Part shown: piece after piece, positions 18,985 through 28,580 of the stretch
Position numbering within the stretch: position 1 is the first letter of the stretch
Layout of the letters: the number at the start of each line of letters is the position of its first letter
Assembly: GCF_002837275.1 (NCBI RefSeq)
Contig: NZ_NXIF01000023.1
Location: 1-64,000, forward strand
DNA from: Malaciobacter halophilus
Lineage (GTDB): Bacteria > Campylobacterota > Campylobacteria > Campylobacterales > Arcobacteraceae
Direction of reading: 5' to 3'
Length of the DNA stretch: 64,000 nucleotides
The notes under the pieces: model-generated
What the model was told of the DNA's origin: nothing
The model's input: the letters and a program-made list of their open reading frames with translations, nothing else
Databases searched by the model: none
Made by a program: the position numbers and the translations under genes

Positions 18985-20958
18985 TTAAAAACTATATTTT
19001 ATATTTACATATACATATCTTCCTGGCTCATTTAATAGCATAACCTCATCACTAGTTGATGAAAGTAAAGTTAAATCTTTATATGTATTACTTGTTGCAT
19101 ATGTTTTATCAAATACATTATCAACTCCTAAAGTAACCACAGTATTATTTATATAACTATTCTCATATTTTAAATTTAATATACCATATCCAGCTAATCT
19201 CTGCTCTGCATTATCTTCATCATAATTACTCCATGCCTTTGCAGCTACTAATGCAGCTCTAAATCTATTTTTACCCTCTTCATAATTAAAAGCTAATGTT
19301 GTTTTAAGTGGTGGAATTTCTGCTAAATCAGTATCACTTTGTCCATCTAAGGCTTCATCTTTTTTACCCCTTTGATATGCAACTGCATAATCAAAATATA
19401 TCTCATCTGTAGCATAATAGTATCCACTTACATCAAAACCATAAATTTTAGCATCAACATTTTCAAACTTATTTATTGTTTTTGAATCATTAAAAGCAAT
19501 ATAATTTTTCAAAGTAGAATAGAAAAATTTTGTTTTAATCTTAAAATTTGTAAAAGTTTTTTCAAATCCTAAATCAATTTCATAATTTGTTGTTTTATCT
19601 AAATTTGGTGTTCCAATTAGTTTTCCACTTTTTTTAAAATACAACTCTCTTGCATCAGGAACTCTACTAGATTTACCAATACCTGCAAAAAAGTTTAAAC
19701 TATTATTTACTTTGTAAGTCGTTAATAAATAAGCACTTAAAGAGTTATAATCATTATCTTGTTCATTTCCATCAGTTTTTATATCTGTTTTATCATATCT
19801 TGAAGCAAGTTCAATATTTAAACTATTAATATCTTTATTGTATTTTATAAAAGCTGCTTTATTTTTTGTATCTGTCTTTGAGATACTATCTGCTAAATAA
19901 GGATTGCTTTTATTACTATACTTTCCTTCCCAAGTTCTTTTACTCGTATCTAAACCTAAAGTTAGAGTACCTTTGTAAAAATTCATATCATTTTGAAGTT
20001 TTGCACCTTTTATTTTTGATTTCATATGATTAGTCATTTCCATTGCACCATTTTTTCTATATGTTGTAGCCATGGGATGGTCTACTTTAGAGTAGTAAGT
20101 GTTAAATTTTAGTTTTTTAGAGAATTTTGACAAATCATTTGCTATATAATTAAAACTATAAATATCAGAGTCATCATATATTGCATCCATACCAGTATTT
20201 GCATACAAAATATCATCACTTCTATTAGCAGTATATGATAGATTAATTTCTTGTTTGTCATTCAAATTAAAATACAATTTACTCATAAAACTCTTTTTTT
20301 CATAAGCATCCATATCTTTATATTTATCACTATATACTCTTGAAGCATCTTTACTATTTTTTTCAAGTTGTTGGGCTAAAGTATTACCATCTCCATCTTC
20401 ATACTGTTCACTACTTTCAGTTGAAGCGGAAATAAGTGCTTTTATATCTTTTGTTCCTCCACTAAGTGTTGCTGAATATTTACTATATCCATAGCTTCCA
20501 TAATTTACATTTACATCTGCATTAAATCCCTCTTTAGGTTTTTTAGTATTTACTTTTACTTTTGCACTTAATGTTCCAAAATTTTCAACATCATATGGAC
20601 CTTCAACTACCTCAACACTTTGTATATTATTTGATAAAACATGAGAGGTAGGAGGGTCCATCCTATTAGGACAGGCACCATAAATTTTTGCATCATCAAG
20701 TAAAATATTAATATTATCTTTTTTTTGCCCTCTAACAATAATATCATTTGCAATGCCACTTCTTCTTACTAAAGATATTGAAGGTGATACTTCACTTAAA
20801 GCTTGTGCTAAATCTGCTGATTTTAGATTTTCATTACTTATATCATTTACTATTTTTGATTTTAAAGTGTCTGTTACAACCACAGAATCTAAACTTATCT
20901 CTTCATTTGCACTTAAAGCATAAATTGCAAATAAAGACAGAGCCAATGTTTTTCTCAT
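18985..20958 (-). CDS. TonB-dependent copper receptor (OprC/NosA-like)
   Basis: Outer-membrane beta-barrel receptor of 657 aa. Signal peptide 1-16 ends at LSA-NEE; the plug domain (about 25-145) contains IIVRGQKKDNINILLDD and GPYDVENFG. Residues C96 and M100 form a CxxxM in GACPNRMDPPTSH, and H294/M296 form an HxM (VDHPM). The same CxxxM and HxM pair binds copper in Pseudomonas OprC (known knowledge), so copper uptake is the best guess. The C-terminus ends in an aromatic-rich beta-strand (YVYVNIKYSF) for barrel assembly. It is alone on the minus strand between two terminators and a promoter gap. Confidence 0.8.
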   Translation of the reverse strand: MRKTLALSLFAIYALSANEEISLDSVVVTDTLKSKIVNDISNENLKSADLAQALSEVSPSISLVRRSGIANDIIVRGQKKDNINILLDDAKIYGACPNRMDPPTSHVLSNNIQSVEVVEGPYDVENFGTLSAKVKVNTKKPKEGFNADVNVNYGSYGYSKYSATLSGGTKDIKALISASTESSEQYEDGDGNTLAQQLEKNSKDASRVYSDKYKDMDAYEKKSFMSKLYFNLNDKQEINLSYTANRSDDILYANTGMDAIYDDSDIYSFNYIANDLSKFSKKLKFNTYYSKVDHPMATTYRKNGAMEMTNHMKSKIKGAKLQNDMNFYKGTLTLGLDTSKRTWEGKYSNKSNPYLADSISKTDTKNKAAFIKYNKDINSLNIELASRYDKTDIKTDGNEQDNDYNSLSAYLLTTYKVNNSLNFFAGIGKSSRVPDARELYFKKSGKLIGTPNLDKTTNYEIDLGFEKTFTNFKIKTKFFYSTLKNYIAFNDSKTINKFENVDAKIYGFDVSGYYYATDEIYFDYAVAYQRGKKDEALDGQSDTDLAEIPPLKTTLAFNYEEGKNRFRAALVAAKAWSNYDEDNAEQRLAGYGILNLKYENSYINNTVVTLGVDNVFDKTYATSNTYKDLTLLSSTSDEVMLLNEPGRYVYVNIKYSF

Positions 20959-21033
20959 TCTCTTCCTTTAATTTTTTGGAAATGTTAACTTTGTTGTGTT
21001 AATTATAAGTTAAATAGTAAAATCTTTTTTTGC

Positions 21034-21039
21034 TATAAT
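21034..21039 (+). promoter_or_regulatory. -10 box for the 69-aa gene
   Basis: TATAAT, preceded by a T run (TTTTTTTGC), 23 nt before the ATG at 21062. A GTGAG sequence near 21052-21056 may serve as a weak Shine-Dalgarno. Confidence 0.45.
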
Positions 21040-21061
21040 AAAAGAAAAAAAGTGAGTTTAA

Positions 21062-21271
21062 ATGGCAAAAATATCTTTTGAAGTAGATAATAAAAATTTA
21101 AATACTGTTATTACAATTATTAAAAATTTAAAAGTAGGATTAATAAAAAATCTCAAAATTGATGAAAAGAATAGTACTTTAGAAAAAGTTTCTAAGCCAG
21201 TTAGTTTAGGTACAAATAAATATTTATCTAAAGAGCAATTCAAACAAAAATTAAAGAAGAGCGCAAAGTAG
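21062..21271 (+). CDS. Hypothetical 69-aa basic protein
   Basis: Unrecognised. A 69-aa, Lys-rich, cytosolic-looking protein starting MAKISFEVDNKNLNTVI. There is no signal peptide or membrane helix. A separate -10 box upstream and normal codon use support expression. It is convergent with the 93-aa gene; the two stops are 5 nt apart and share a 6-bp hairpin. Name and function cannot be given. Confidence 0.6.
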   Translation: MAKISFEVDNKNLNTVITIIKNLKVGLIKNLKIDEKNSTLEKVSKPVSLGTNKYLSKEQFKQKLKKSAK

Positions 21272-21281
21272 TTAAACTACT
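21267..21281. terminator. Short hairpin shared by two convergent small genes
   Basis: AGTAGT-TAA-ACTACT, 6-bp stem covering both stop codons. No T-run, so termination is only possible. Confidence 0.3.
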
Positions 21282-21558
21282 GCCCTCCTCCAAAATCAGC
21301 ACCTAATTCATCATGTGGAAAATTATGTGGAATTTCATGACAAACATCTTTAGATTTTTCAATAGCACTTACTAACTCTTTTAAATTTGCATAAGGAAGT
21401 TCTATTGAACTTTTTTCTCCTAAATCGTTTGTAACTTGCACTTTAAATACTGGATAACTAGCATCACCATATGGTTTTTCTACATGAAATACTTCTATTA
21501 AACCTTTTTGAGTGTGAGCTACTTTTAACTCTTTTACTTTTACAGTTTCTCTTGCCAT
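21277..21558 (-). CDS. Hypothetical 93-aa protein
   Basis: Unrecognised cytosolic protein of 93 aa. It begins MARETVKVKELKVAHTQKG, is predicted beta-rich with an acidic centre, and ends with a His/Pro/Gly-rich tail (HEIPHNFPHDELGADFGGGQ). A good Shine-Dalgarno (AAAAGGAGG, plus-strand CCTCCTTTT at 21564-21572) precedes the ATG. It is upstream of the convergent 69-aa gene and downstream of nth. The His-rich tail could bind metal, but this is a guess. Confidence 0.65.
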   Translation of the reverse strand: MARETVKVKELKVAHTQKGLIEVFHVEKPYGDASYPVFKVQVTNDLGEKSSIELPYANLKELVSAIEKSKDVCHEIPHNFPHDELGADFGGGQ

Positions 21559-21629
21559 ACTAGCCTCCTTTTATTTATTATAAACAATAACAAACAAAAA
21601 GATAAACCAATATAAATTTTATAAACTAA

Positions 21630-22274
21630 TTATGCAGGTTTAAAAGATTTCGTTGTTTTACAAACTTGAGGGAAAAGACAGTTATTGCAATCTGGATTTA
21701 TAGCTTTACATGTATATCTTCCAAAAAGAACCATAGCTTGGTGAAAAATATGCAAATCATCTTTTAACTTTTTTACTAATTCAGCTTCTGTCTTTTCTAC
21801 TGTTTTTTCATATGATAAGCCTAATCTATGAGATACTCTAAAAACATGTGTATCAACAGCCATTAAGTTTGCACCTGCATATTCAATCATAAAAACATTT
21901 GCTGTTTTATTACCAACACCTGCTAATTTTATTAACTCTTTTTCATTATGAGGAATATCTCCATCATAATTCAAAATAACACTTTGCGCCATTTTTATAA
22001 TATTCTTTGCTTTATTATTATAAAAAGAGCATGATTTTAAAAGCTCTTTTACTTCTTCAATTTTTGCATCTGCTAAAGAAAATACATCTGGATATTTTTC
22101 AAATAATGCAGGTGTTATGATATTAACTCTTTTATCCGTACATTGTGCACTTAATATAATTGCTATTAATAACTCATAATCATTTTTATAATTTAGCTCA
22201 GTTACTGCACCACTATATTTTTCTTGAAAAGCCTCTTTTATTATTTGAATCTCAGCTTTTGTAGCCTTTTTCAT
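21630..22274 (-). CDS. nth: Endonuclease III
   Basis: DNA glycosylase/AP lyase of 214 aa that removes oxidised pyrimidines. Helix-hairpin-helix KLAGVGNKTANVF carries catalytic Lys123 and VDTHV carries Asp141. The C-terminal 4Fe-4S loop has Cys189, 196, 199 and 205 (C-x6-C-x2-C-x5-C), complete. It is 1 nt upstream of the next gene's stop, within a - strand run with the FecR-like genes; any functional link is doubtful. Confidence 0.96.
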   Translation of the reverse strand: MKKATKAEIQIIKEAFQEKYSGAVTELNYKNDYELLIAIILSAQCTDKRVNIITPALFEKYPDVFSLADAKIEEVKELLKSCSFYNNKAKNIIKMAQSVILNYDGDIPHNEKELIKLAGVGNKTANVFMIEYAGANLMAVDTHVFRVSHRLGLSYEKTVEKTEAELVKKLKDDLHIFHQAMVLFGRYTCKAINPDCNNCLFPQVCKTTKSFKPA

Positions 22275-22718
22275 CTATTTCCTTAAATACTTTTTTATTT
22301 CAGGGAAGATTTTTTTTGCATATGCATAATTTATATCTTCTAATCTAATTAAATAGTTTTGTTCATATTTAGTTATAAAAATCTCTTCTTTATTAAAGTA
22401 GTTTAATAAACCTTTATAAGTATCAAGAGCATCATTTTTATTAAAAACTCCCACTTTAATATTGATTTTTTTACTAAGGTCAGTTGTAGAAGTAAGTTTT
22501 AAAATATCTTTTAACTCACCTCTTTTTAGAATTCTAACCTCACTTAACTTACCATCTTGTTTAATTTCAACTACTTGTGCTACGCTTAAGTTTCTTGTAA
22601 TATTTGAAGAAGTAACTGTAATGTCTGAACTTAAACTTGCAACTTTTTTTTGGTTACCAACAATAATTGCACCATTTAATATAAAACTTAAACTAAAAAG
22701 TAAAAATACTATTTTCAT
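22275..22718 (-). CDS. Secreted protein of unknown function next to FecR-domain gene
   Basis: A 147-aa exported protein with a signal peptide (MKIVFLLFSLSFILNGA). The mature part has a beta-rich Thr/Ser stretch followed by IKVGVFNKNDALDTYKGLL, which resembles a SPOR-like or peptidoglycan-binding repeat; identification is not certain. Its ATG overlaps the stop of the FecR-domain gene (ATGA), so the two are coupled. That suggests the pair acts in the periplasm with the divergent CHASE2 cyclase. Confidence 0.55.
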   Translation of the reverse strand: MKIVFLLFSLSFILNGAIIVGNQKKVASLSSDITVTSSNITRNLSVAQVVEIKQDGKLSEVRILKRGELKDILKLTSTTDLSKKINIKVGVFNKNDALDTYKGLLNYFNKEEIFITKYEQNYLIRLEDINYAYAKKIFPEIKKYLRK

Positions 22719-23134
22719 CCTCTAATTCCTATTGTAGAAAATTGTGTCTCAATTTTAAACTGTTTAGGAGCTAGTTTCTCAATATCTCCAGTTTTAATCT
22801 TATAGCTACCTTGTTTTATTTTGAAGTTTGTTTTATTATTTTGTTTATTTTGTTTATCATAATAGTATTGAGCAATTTCTAATGTAGTTTTAGGACCTAT
22901 ATAAATAATAGTATCATCTATAAATCTAATTTTTAATTTTGATGCTTTAAAAGTTTTAATAATATCTTTTTTTTGTACTTTAAAACCAGCACTTGTTATA
23001 AAAAGTACTTCTTCACCCCTTTGCACTAATGCAACTTGATTTTCAGTATCATCAACTACAACTTTTTCAACAATACCAATATCTTTTGAAAATAAAAAAG
23101 ATACCAAAAATAGAGCTATAAATACTATTCTCAA
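22715..23134 (-). CDS. FecR-domain periplasmic protein, short form
   Basis: A 139-aa exported protein with a signal peptide (about 1-16). The mature part is a FecR-type domain: VQRGEEVLF, a FKASKLKIRFIDDTIIYIGPKT strand pattern, and the ending FSTIGIRG. FecR domains normally run on past TIGIRG into more sequence, but here the TGA comes directly after Gly. The frames after the stop give no continuation, so this looks like a genuine short form. It is coupled to the 147-aa gene and divergent from the CHASE2 cyclase. Confidence 0.7.
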   Translation of the reverse strand: MRIVFIALFLVSFLFSKDIGIVEKVVVDDTENQVALVQRGEEVLFITSAGFKVQKKDIIKTFKASKLKIRFIDDTIIYIGPKTTLEIAQYYYDKQNKQNNKTNFKIKQGSYKIKTGDIEKLAPKQFKIETQFSTIGIRG

Positions 23135-23194
23135 AAAGAAGTCCTTATTTATTATTTAGTATTATGTTAACATTTTTTAGCTAACATTTAACAT

Positions 23195-25357
23195 ATGAAG
23201 GGTCTAATAAAATATCTACTAATTTTTATTACTGTTTTTTGCTCTATATTCTTTACATATCAAAGCAAACCTGCACTATTTGATGCAATTGATAATGAAA
23301 TAGAGAGTTTTTTATTAAAATACAAAAATAAAAACCATACAAATAGTAAAAATATTGTAATCATAGATATTGATGATAAAAGTATTAATCAAACAACTCA
23401 ATGGCCATGGAAAAGAGATATTTTTGCAAAACTAATAGATGAACTTCAAACAAATCAAATAAAAGCTATTGGTATAGATATAGTATTTTCTCAAGAAGAT
23501 AGAAGTTCTCCTTCAACTGTTTTAAAAACCCTAAACATAGATATAAAAAAACAGCTTCCAAATTATGATAAGATATTCGCAAATTCAATAAAAAACTCAT
23601 CAAAACCAGTAGTTTTAGGTTACCACTTTTTAAATACAAAATTTGATTTACAAAATGTACAAAAACCATATATTCCTGCAATGTATATAAAATCAAAAAA
23701 TAGTGATATTAATCTAATAAAAGCAAAAGATATAAACTTAAATATTCCAATTATTCAAAACAGCTCATATTCAAGTGGTTTTTTAAATATAATTAACAAT
23801 AAGCAAGTCCTAAAAAAAGCACCTTTACTTGTAGAGTATAAAAATGAAATATATCCATCCTTAGCCTTAGAAATTATTAGAGTTGTAAAACAAAATAAAA
23901 AAGTTTTGCTTAGAAAAAATAAAGACTTATACAATGAAATTAAACTAAAAGATTTAGATATAAAAGTCGATGAACAAGCATCTTTAAAACTAAGTTACTA
24001 TAATAAAAATTGTTTTGTAAAAATTAAAGCTATTGATATTTTAAATAAAAATTATGATAAAACTATTTTAAAAGATAAAATTGTTCTTTTAGGAAGTTCA
24101 GCATCTGGTATAGTTGATTTAAATACAACAATAACAAATGAAAAACTATCTAGTACTGTAATTCATGCAACAATAATTGAAAATATCTTAAATGGTGACT
24201 TTTTAATAGATGCAAACTGGCAAGAAAACTTTATTAGTGCAACAATCTTTATAATCTTCGTATCTCTATTTTTAACACTATTTTTAAATAGCTTATTTAT
24301 TACATCATTTGTTTGTTTGATTCTTACATTTTTTATAGCCTTTGTTATTTGTTATTTTTTCTATTTCCAAGGCATAATAATAAGTATTTCATATATTATA
24401 CTTGCACTTATAAGTTCATATATATGTTCAACAGCAATTATTTTTACAAAAAATAGAAAAGAGCTAATTACTTTAAAAAAGAAGTTTGCTGCAAAAGTAT
24501 CAAATGACGTAATGGGTGATATTTTAAAAGATGATAATAATCACTATTTAAGAACAAAACAAAAAGATATTACAATATTTTTTAGTGATATTGTAGGTTT
24601 TTCAAAAATAACAAATCAAATCCTTGACCCTGAAAAACTTACAAAATATCTAAATGAATATATGAACCCTATGACAAAAATTATTATGAAAAATAAAGGT
24701 ACAGTTGATAAATTTATAGGAGATTCTATCATGGCTTATTGGAATGCTCCTTCAAGTACCAATAATCATCAAGATTTAGCTTTATGTTCAGCACTAGAGC
24801 AACTTAAAGTATTAAAAAAATTAAATAAAATATATGAAAAAAAATCTCTTCCAAAAATTGATATAAGAATTGGGATAAACAGTGGCAAAGCTTATGTAGG
24901 AGAGATGGGAGCAGATGATAGAAATGATTACACAGCAATTGGAAGTGAAGTAAATAAAGCTTCAATTTTAGAACAAGCTTGTAAAATATATAAAACCTCA
25001 TGTATTATCTCACAAAGTGTAAAAATAGCTTTAAAAAAAGATTATACCTTAAGATTTTTGGATACAATTTGTATTGATAATAATGTAAAATCTTCTTTTA
25101 ATATATATGAAGTATTTAAAGAAGGTAAACCCTCAATAGAAGAGCAAAAAGAGATACAACTTTTTGAAGAAGCCTTAAAATTTTACTATAAAAAAGAGTT
25201 TGTTAAAGCTTTAGATATTTTTAAAAGTTTACAAAATAAAGATAATAAACTAAATAGCAACTCAATTGAATTTCATATTAATAGATGTACTAAGTGCTTA
25301 GAAGGGTACTCTTTTTCACCTGTTACAATCATTAATAAAAAACTTATTTCAAAATAA
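23195..25357 (+). CDS. CHASE2-domain adenylate/guanylate cyclase
   Basis: Membrane signal enzyme of 720 aa. A signal-anchor helix (about 4-22) is followed by a CHASE2 sensor domain (about 30-335, IDIDDKSINQTTQWPWKRD then IKAIGIDIVFS), three membrane helices (about 345-415), and a class III nucleotide cyclase domain (about 455-640) with the metal Asp in FFSDIVGFSK (near 465), the second in IGDSIMAYW (near 509), and NDYTAIGSEVN. Substrate selectivity (cAMP or cGMP) is not clear from these motifs. A C-terminal 60 residues with TPR-like helices follow. No Shine-Dalgarno is visible. It is divergent from a FecR gene, a pairing seen in other proteobacteria. Confidence 0.88.
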   Translation: MKGLIKYLLIFITVFCSIFFTYQSKPALFDAIDNEIESFLLKYKNKNHTNSKNIVIIDIDDKSINQTTQWPWKRDIFAKLIDELQTNQIKAIGIDIVFSQEDRSSPSTVLKTLNIDIKKQLPNYDKIFANSIKNSSKPVVLGYHFLNTKFDLQNVQKPYIPAMYIKSKNSDINLIKAKDINLNIPIIQNSSYSSGFLNIINNKQVLKKAPLLVEYKNEIYPSLALEIIRVVKQNKKVLLRKNKDLYNEIKLKDLDIKVDEQASLKLSYYNKNCFVKIKAIDILNKNYDKTILKDKIVLLGSSASGIVDLNTTITNEKLSSTVIHATIIENILNGDFLIDANWQENFISATIFIIFVSLFLTLFLNSLFITSFVCLILTFFIAFVICYFFYFQGIIISISYIILALISSYICSTAIIFTKNRKELITLKKKFAAKVSNDVMGDILKDDNNHYLRTKQKDITIFFSDIVGFSKITNQILDPEKLTKYLNEYMNPMTKIIMKNKGTVDKFIGDSIMAYWNAPSSTNNHQDLALCSALEQLKVLKKLNKIYEKKSLPKIDIRIGINSGKAYVGEMGADDRNDYTAIGSEVNKASILEQACKIYKTSCIISQSVKIALKKDYTLRFLDTICIDNNVKSSFNIYEVFKEGKPSIEEQKEIQLFEEALKFYYKKEFVKALDIFKSLQNKDNKLNSNSIEFHINRCTKCLEGYSFSPVTIINKKLISK

Positions 25358-25361
25358 CTTT

Positions 25362-27335
25362 TTATAGTTTTTTTATTTTATCAATCTCATCTCTTAATCT
25401 AATAGCCTCTTCAAAATTTAAATCACTTGCAGCTTTTTTCATTTTCTTATTTAATTCAACTAAAAGTTTTTTCTTTTCACTTGCTGGCATTTTTTCTAGT
25501 TTCTGTTTTTTCCAAGCTAAATCATCATACTCTTCAAGTTTTAGATTTTCATCAAGTTTTCTTTTTGTTGATTTTGGAGTAATATTATGCTTTTTATTAT
25601 ACTCTTTTTGTATCTCTCTTCTTCTATTTGTTTCATCTATTGCATACTGCATAGAATCAGTAACTCTTTTTGCAAATAAAATTACTCTTCCATTCTCATT
25701 TCTTGCACCTCTACCCATAGTTTGGATAAGAGAAGTTCTACTTCTTAAAAAACCTTCTTTATCAGCATCAAGAATAGCTACAAGGGAAGTTTCAGGAATA
25801 TCAAGTCCCTCTCTTAAGAGATTAATTCCAACAAGTACATCAAACTCTCCTAATCTTAACTCTCTAATAATTTGGTTTCTTTCAATAGCATCAATATCAC
25901 TATGCATATATTTTACTTTTATTCCTAAATCAGAATAATAAGAGGTTAACTCTTCTGCCATTTTTTTAGTTAAAACAGTAACTAAAACTCTTTCATTTCT
26001 TTTTGTTACTTTTTTAATCTCATCATATAGTTTTTCAACTTGATATTCACTATCCATTATCTCAATTACAGGGTCAAGTAAACCTGTTGGTCTAATTATT
26101 TGTTCGGCAACAACTGAACTTTTTTCAACTTCAAGTTCATTTGGAGTAGCACTTACAAATAAAAAGTGTGGTGCTTTATTGATAAATTCATCAAACTTTA
26201 AAGGCCTATTATCAAGTGCACTTGGAAGTCTAAATCCATACTCAACTAAAACCTCTTTTCTACTTCTATCTGCTGCATACATACCTCTAAATTGGGGTAA
26301 TGACACATGAGACTCATCAACAATTAATAAAAAATTTTCTTGCATTTGTTCAAAATAATTCATTAAAGAGTAAGGAGTTTCACCAGGTTTTTGTCCAGTA
26401 AGATGTCGTGCATAGTTTTCAATTCCTTTACACATTCCTGTACTTTCTATCATCTCCAAATCAAACTCTACTCTTTGTTTTAATCTTTGATACTCTACTA
26501 ATTTATCCTCTTTTTTAAAAAACTCTAATCTTTGTTCTAGTTCTTCTTCAATTTGTTTTACTGCAACTGCTAATTTATCATTTGAAACAACAAAAGGATT
26601 AACTGAATAAATAATTATTTCATCTAAGGATTTAATTTTTGTATTTGTTAAATATTCATGTTTAGTTATTGACTCAACTTCATCTGCAAAAAACTCAACT
26701 CTTATAAACTCATCTTCATAATAAGCTGGAAAAATATCTATAACATCTCCATTTACTCTAAAATCAGCCCTATCAAAAAATTTATCATTTCTTTTGTAAC
26801 CCATCTCTACTAGTTTTAATAAAAACTCTTTTTGTGAGTATTCAAAACCAACTTCTACTCTTTGAACCATAGCTTTATACTCTTCAGGGTTACCTAAACC
26901 ATAATTTGCAGAAACAGAAGCTATTACAATAACATCATCAAAAGATAGAAGTGATGCAGTAGCACTTAATCTTAACCTTTCTAACTCTTCATTTATAGAG
27001 GAGTCCTTTTCTATAAAAAGGTCAGTTCTTGGAATATATGCTTCTGGTTGATAGTAATCATAGTATGAGATAAAATACTCAACATGATTATTTGGAAAAA
27101 ATGCTTTAAATTCAGAATATAACTGTGCTGCTAAAGTTTTATTGTGTGTCATTATCAAAGTTGGTTTTTGAACTTTTTCAATAACTTTAGCCATTGTATA
27201 TGTTTTACCACTTCCTGTTACACCTAATAAAGTATTATATTTTTCACCTTTAATTATTGAATCACTTAAGGCTTTTATTGCTTGTGGTTGGTCACCTGCT
27301 GGTTCATATTCACTTACTACTTTAAACTCTGCGAT
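25362..27335 (-). CDS. uvrB: Excinuclease ABC subunit B, ATC start
   Basis: DNA-damage helicase of nucleotide excision repair. With an ATC start the protein is 657 aa and begins [19 protein letters not shown] after the initiator, matching UvrB, with Walker A GVTGSGKT at 38-45. The first in-frame ATG (27194) would remove the Walker A motif and 47 essential residues; in frame upstream no ATG, GTG or TTG exists before the TAA at 27341-27339. AAAGGA sits 6 nt before the second ATC (27335). Later: [13 protein letters not shown] beta-hairpin, [32 protein letters not shown], and a C-terminal UVR motif. An ATC at 27338 is an alternative. Confidence 0.93.
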   Translation of the reverse strand: MAEFKVVSEYEPAGDQPQAIKALSDSIIKGEKYNTLLGVTGSGKTYTMAKVIEKVQKPTLIMTHNKTLAAQLYSEFKAFFPNNHVEYFISYYDYYQPEAYIPRTDLFIEKDSSINEELERLRLSATASLLSFDDVIVIASVSANYGLGNPEEYKAMVQRVEVGFEYSQKEFLLKLVEMGYKRNDKFFDRADFRVNGDVIDIFPAYYEDEFIRVEFFADEVESITKHEYLTNTKIKSLDEIIIYSVNPFVVSNDKLAVAVKQIEEELEQRLEFFKKEDKLVEYQRLKQRVEFDLEMIESTGMCKGIENYARHLTGQKPGETPYSLMNYFEQMQENFLLIVDESHVSLPQFRGMYAADRSRKEVLVEYGFRLPSALDNRPLKFDEFINKAPHFLFVSATPNELEVEKSSVVAEQIIRPTGLLDPVIEIMDSEYQVEKLYDEIKKVTKRNERVLVTVLTKKMAEELTSYYSDLGIKVKYMHSDIDAIERNQIIRELRLGEFDVLVGINLLREGLDIPETSLVAILDADKEGFLRSRTSLIQTMGRGARNENGRVILFAKRVTDSMQYAIDETNRRREIQKEYNKKHNITPKSTKRKLDENLKLEEYDDLAWKKQKLEKMPASEKKKLLVELNKKMKKAASDLNFEEAIRLRDEIDKIKKL

Positions 27336-27345
27336 GATTTATCCT

Positions 27346-27885
27346 TTATTGTTTGTAAGTTGTTAAAAAATAAAAAAGTATTGATATATCTTTATTTGTC
27401 CAAATTGTATCTTCACTAAGAAGGTCTTTTGAAGCCTTTATATCAACATTAGCTTTATACTTTAATAAAATTGTTTGAATAAAACTATCAAGTGATTTAT
27501 TATCAAGATTTAAAATAGTTTTATGAAAAATCTCTTTCTTATTTGGAATAAAAAAATCCCTATTATTTTTATAAAGATTAAGTAACATAGATATTTGCCA
27601 ACTATGCCACTCTTTTTTATCTAACTGATTTTCATTTAAATCTTTTATATTTAGTATTTCAAAAGTGTGATAAATTTTTCTTACAATTTCACTATTTTTA
27701 GCTAAATCAAGTTTTTCAATTTTTGAAGGTAACTTTAAACTACTAATATTTATATGTTCTTTTATTTTTGGTTCTACTTTTTTTAACTCTTCTACTGTCA
27801 TTTTAGCTCTTCTTTTTGAAAAAAACAAAAAAGGAACCAAACAAAAAAATACAATTGCTAAAAAAAGTATAAACTCTATTTTCAT
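27346..27885 (-). CDS. Hypothetical membrane-anchored protein
   Basis: Unrecognised 179-aa protein. Residues 4-24 are a hydrophobic helix (FILFLAIVFFCLVPFLFF) followed by a positive SKRRAK stretch, so it is an inner-membrane anchor with a cytoplasmic body. The rest is helical and Lys/Ile/Asn-rich with no motif I recognise. Its ATG overlaps the LpxH-like gene stop by 4 nt, and its stop lies 10 nt upstream of the uvrB start. Function unknown. Confidence 0.6.
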   Translation of the reverse strand: MKIEFILFLAIVFFCLVPFLFFSKRRAKMTVEELKKVEPKIKEHINISSLKLPSKIEKLDLAKNSEIVRKIYHTFEILNIKDLNENQLDKKEWHSWQISMLLNLYKNNRDFFIPNKKEIFHKTILNLDNKSLDSFIQTILLKYKANVDIKASKDLLSEDTIWTNKDISILFYFLTTYKQ

Positions 27886-28580
27886 AATTTTACTTTCTCA
27901 AACTTATTATCATTTAAAACTGTATACTCTTTACTACAACATAATGAAGGTATATTAACATATCTTTTTTCATCAAAAATATACTCTTTACCTTGATGAA
28001 AATGTCCTTCTATTATTATATCAGCTTCAAAAAAAGATACTCTTTTTTTAGCTAAGTGTTCAAAAGCATTAAAATTATGACAAATATTTTTTTTCATTAA
28101 AGTATAATATATCTTTTTAGAGATAAAATTATTATAATCAATAGAGTTTAAAAATTTTAATAACATATGATTTCTAATAATCTTACAATATATATTATAT
28201 AAAATTGGAGTAAAGTTATCTCCATGGGAAAGGGCAAGTTTTTTATTTTTATATTTCATAAAAATTGCTTGGTCTTCTCTTTTTACAACATATATATTTT
28301 TAAAAAGTGGCTTCATATTATAGTCATGATTACCTTCTAAATATACTATTTGCATCTTAAATGAGAGTTCGTTTATTATATCAATAAGCTTTTGATTTCT
28401 TTTTACAAAATAAGTACTTTCCGATGAGATAAAATCAAACATATCTCCCATCAAAAAAAGTTGTTTTGTCTTAATCTTTTCAGATTTTAATTTCTCTAAA
28501 AAGATTAAGAACTCTTGGTTTGTTTCATTGTAGTGCGAATCTGCTACAAAGATTGCACCATCTTGTATATTAAGGTGCAT
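27882..28580 (-). CDS. Metallophosphoesterase (LpxH-like)
   Basis: Calcineurin-fold phosphoesterase of 232 aa with the complete metal-site set: FVADSHYN, MGDMFDF, YLEGNHDYN, LSHGDNF and EGHFHQG. The size and GDMFD/GNHD/GHFHQ pattern suggest UDP-2,3-diacylglucosamine hydrolase, a lipid A step, as commonly annotated in this group; the substrate is inferred, not seen. It overlaps argC by 11 nt and the next unknown gene by 4 nt, in a - strand run. Confidence 0.75.
   Translation of the reverse strand: MHLNIQDGAIFVADSHYNETNQEFLIFLEKLKSEKIKTKQLFLMGDMFDFISSESTYFVKRNQKLIDIINELSFKMQIVYLEGNHDYNMKPLFKNIYVVKREDQAIFMKYKNKKLALSHGDNFTPILYNIYCKIIRNHMLLKFLNSIDYNNFISKKIYYTLMKKNICHNFNAFEHLAKKRVSFFEADIIIEGHFHQGKEYIFDEKRYVNIPSLCCSKEYTVLNDNKFEKVKL

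Noticed and set aside
22700-22740. Frameshift splitting the FecR gene
   Set aside because: Reading on in the other two frames after the TGA gives only short frames. The following gene starts with its own signal peptide and an ATGA overlap, so a short protein is more likely than a broken one.
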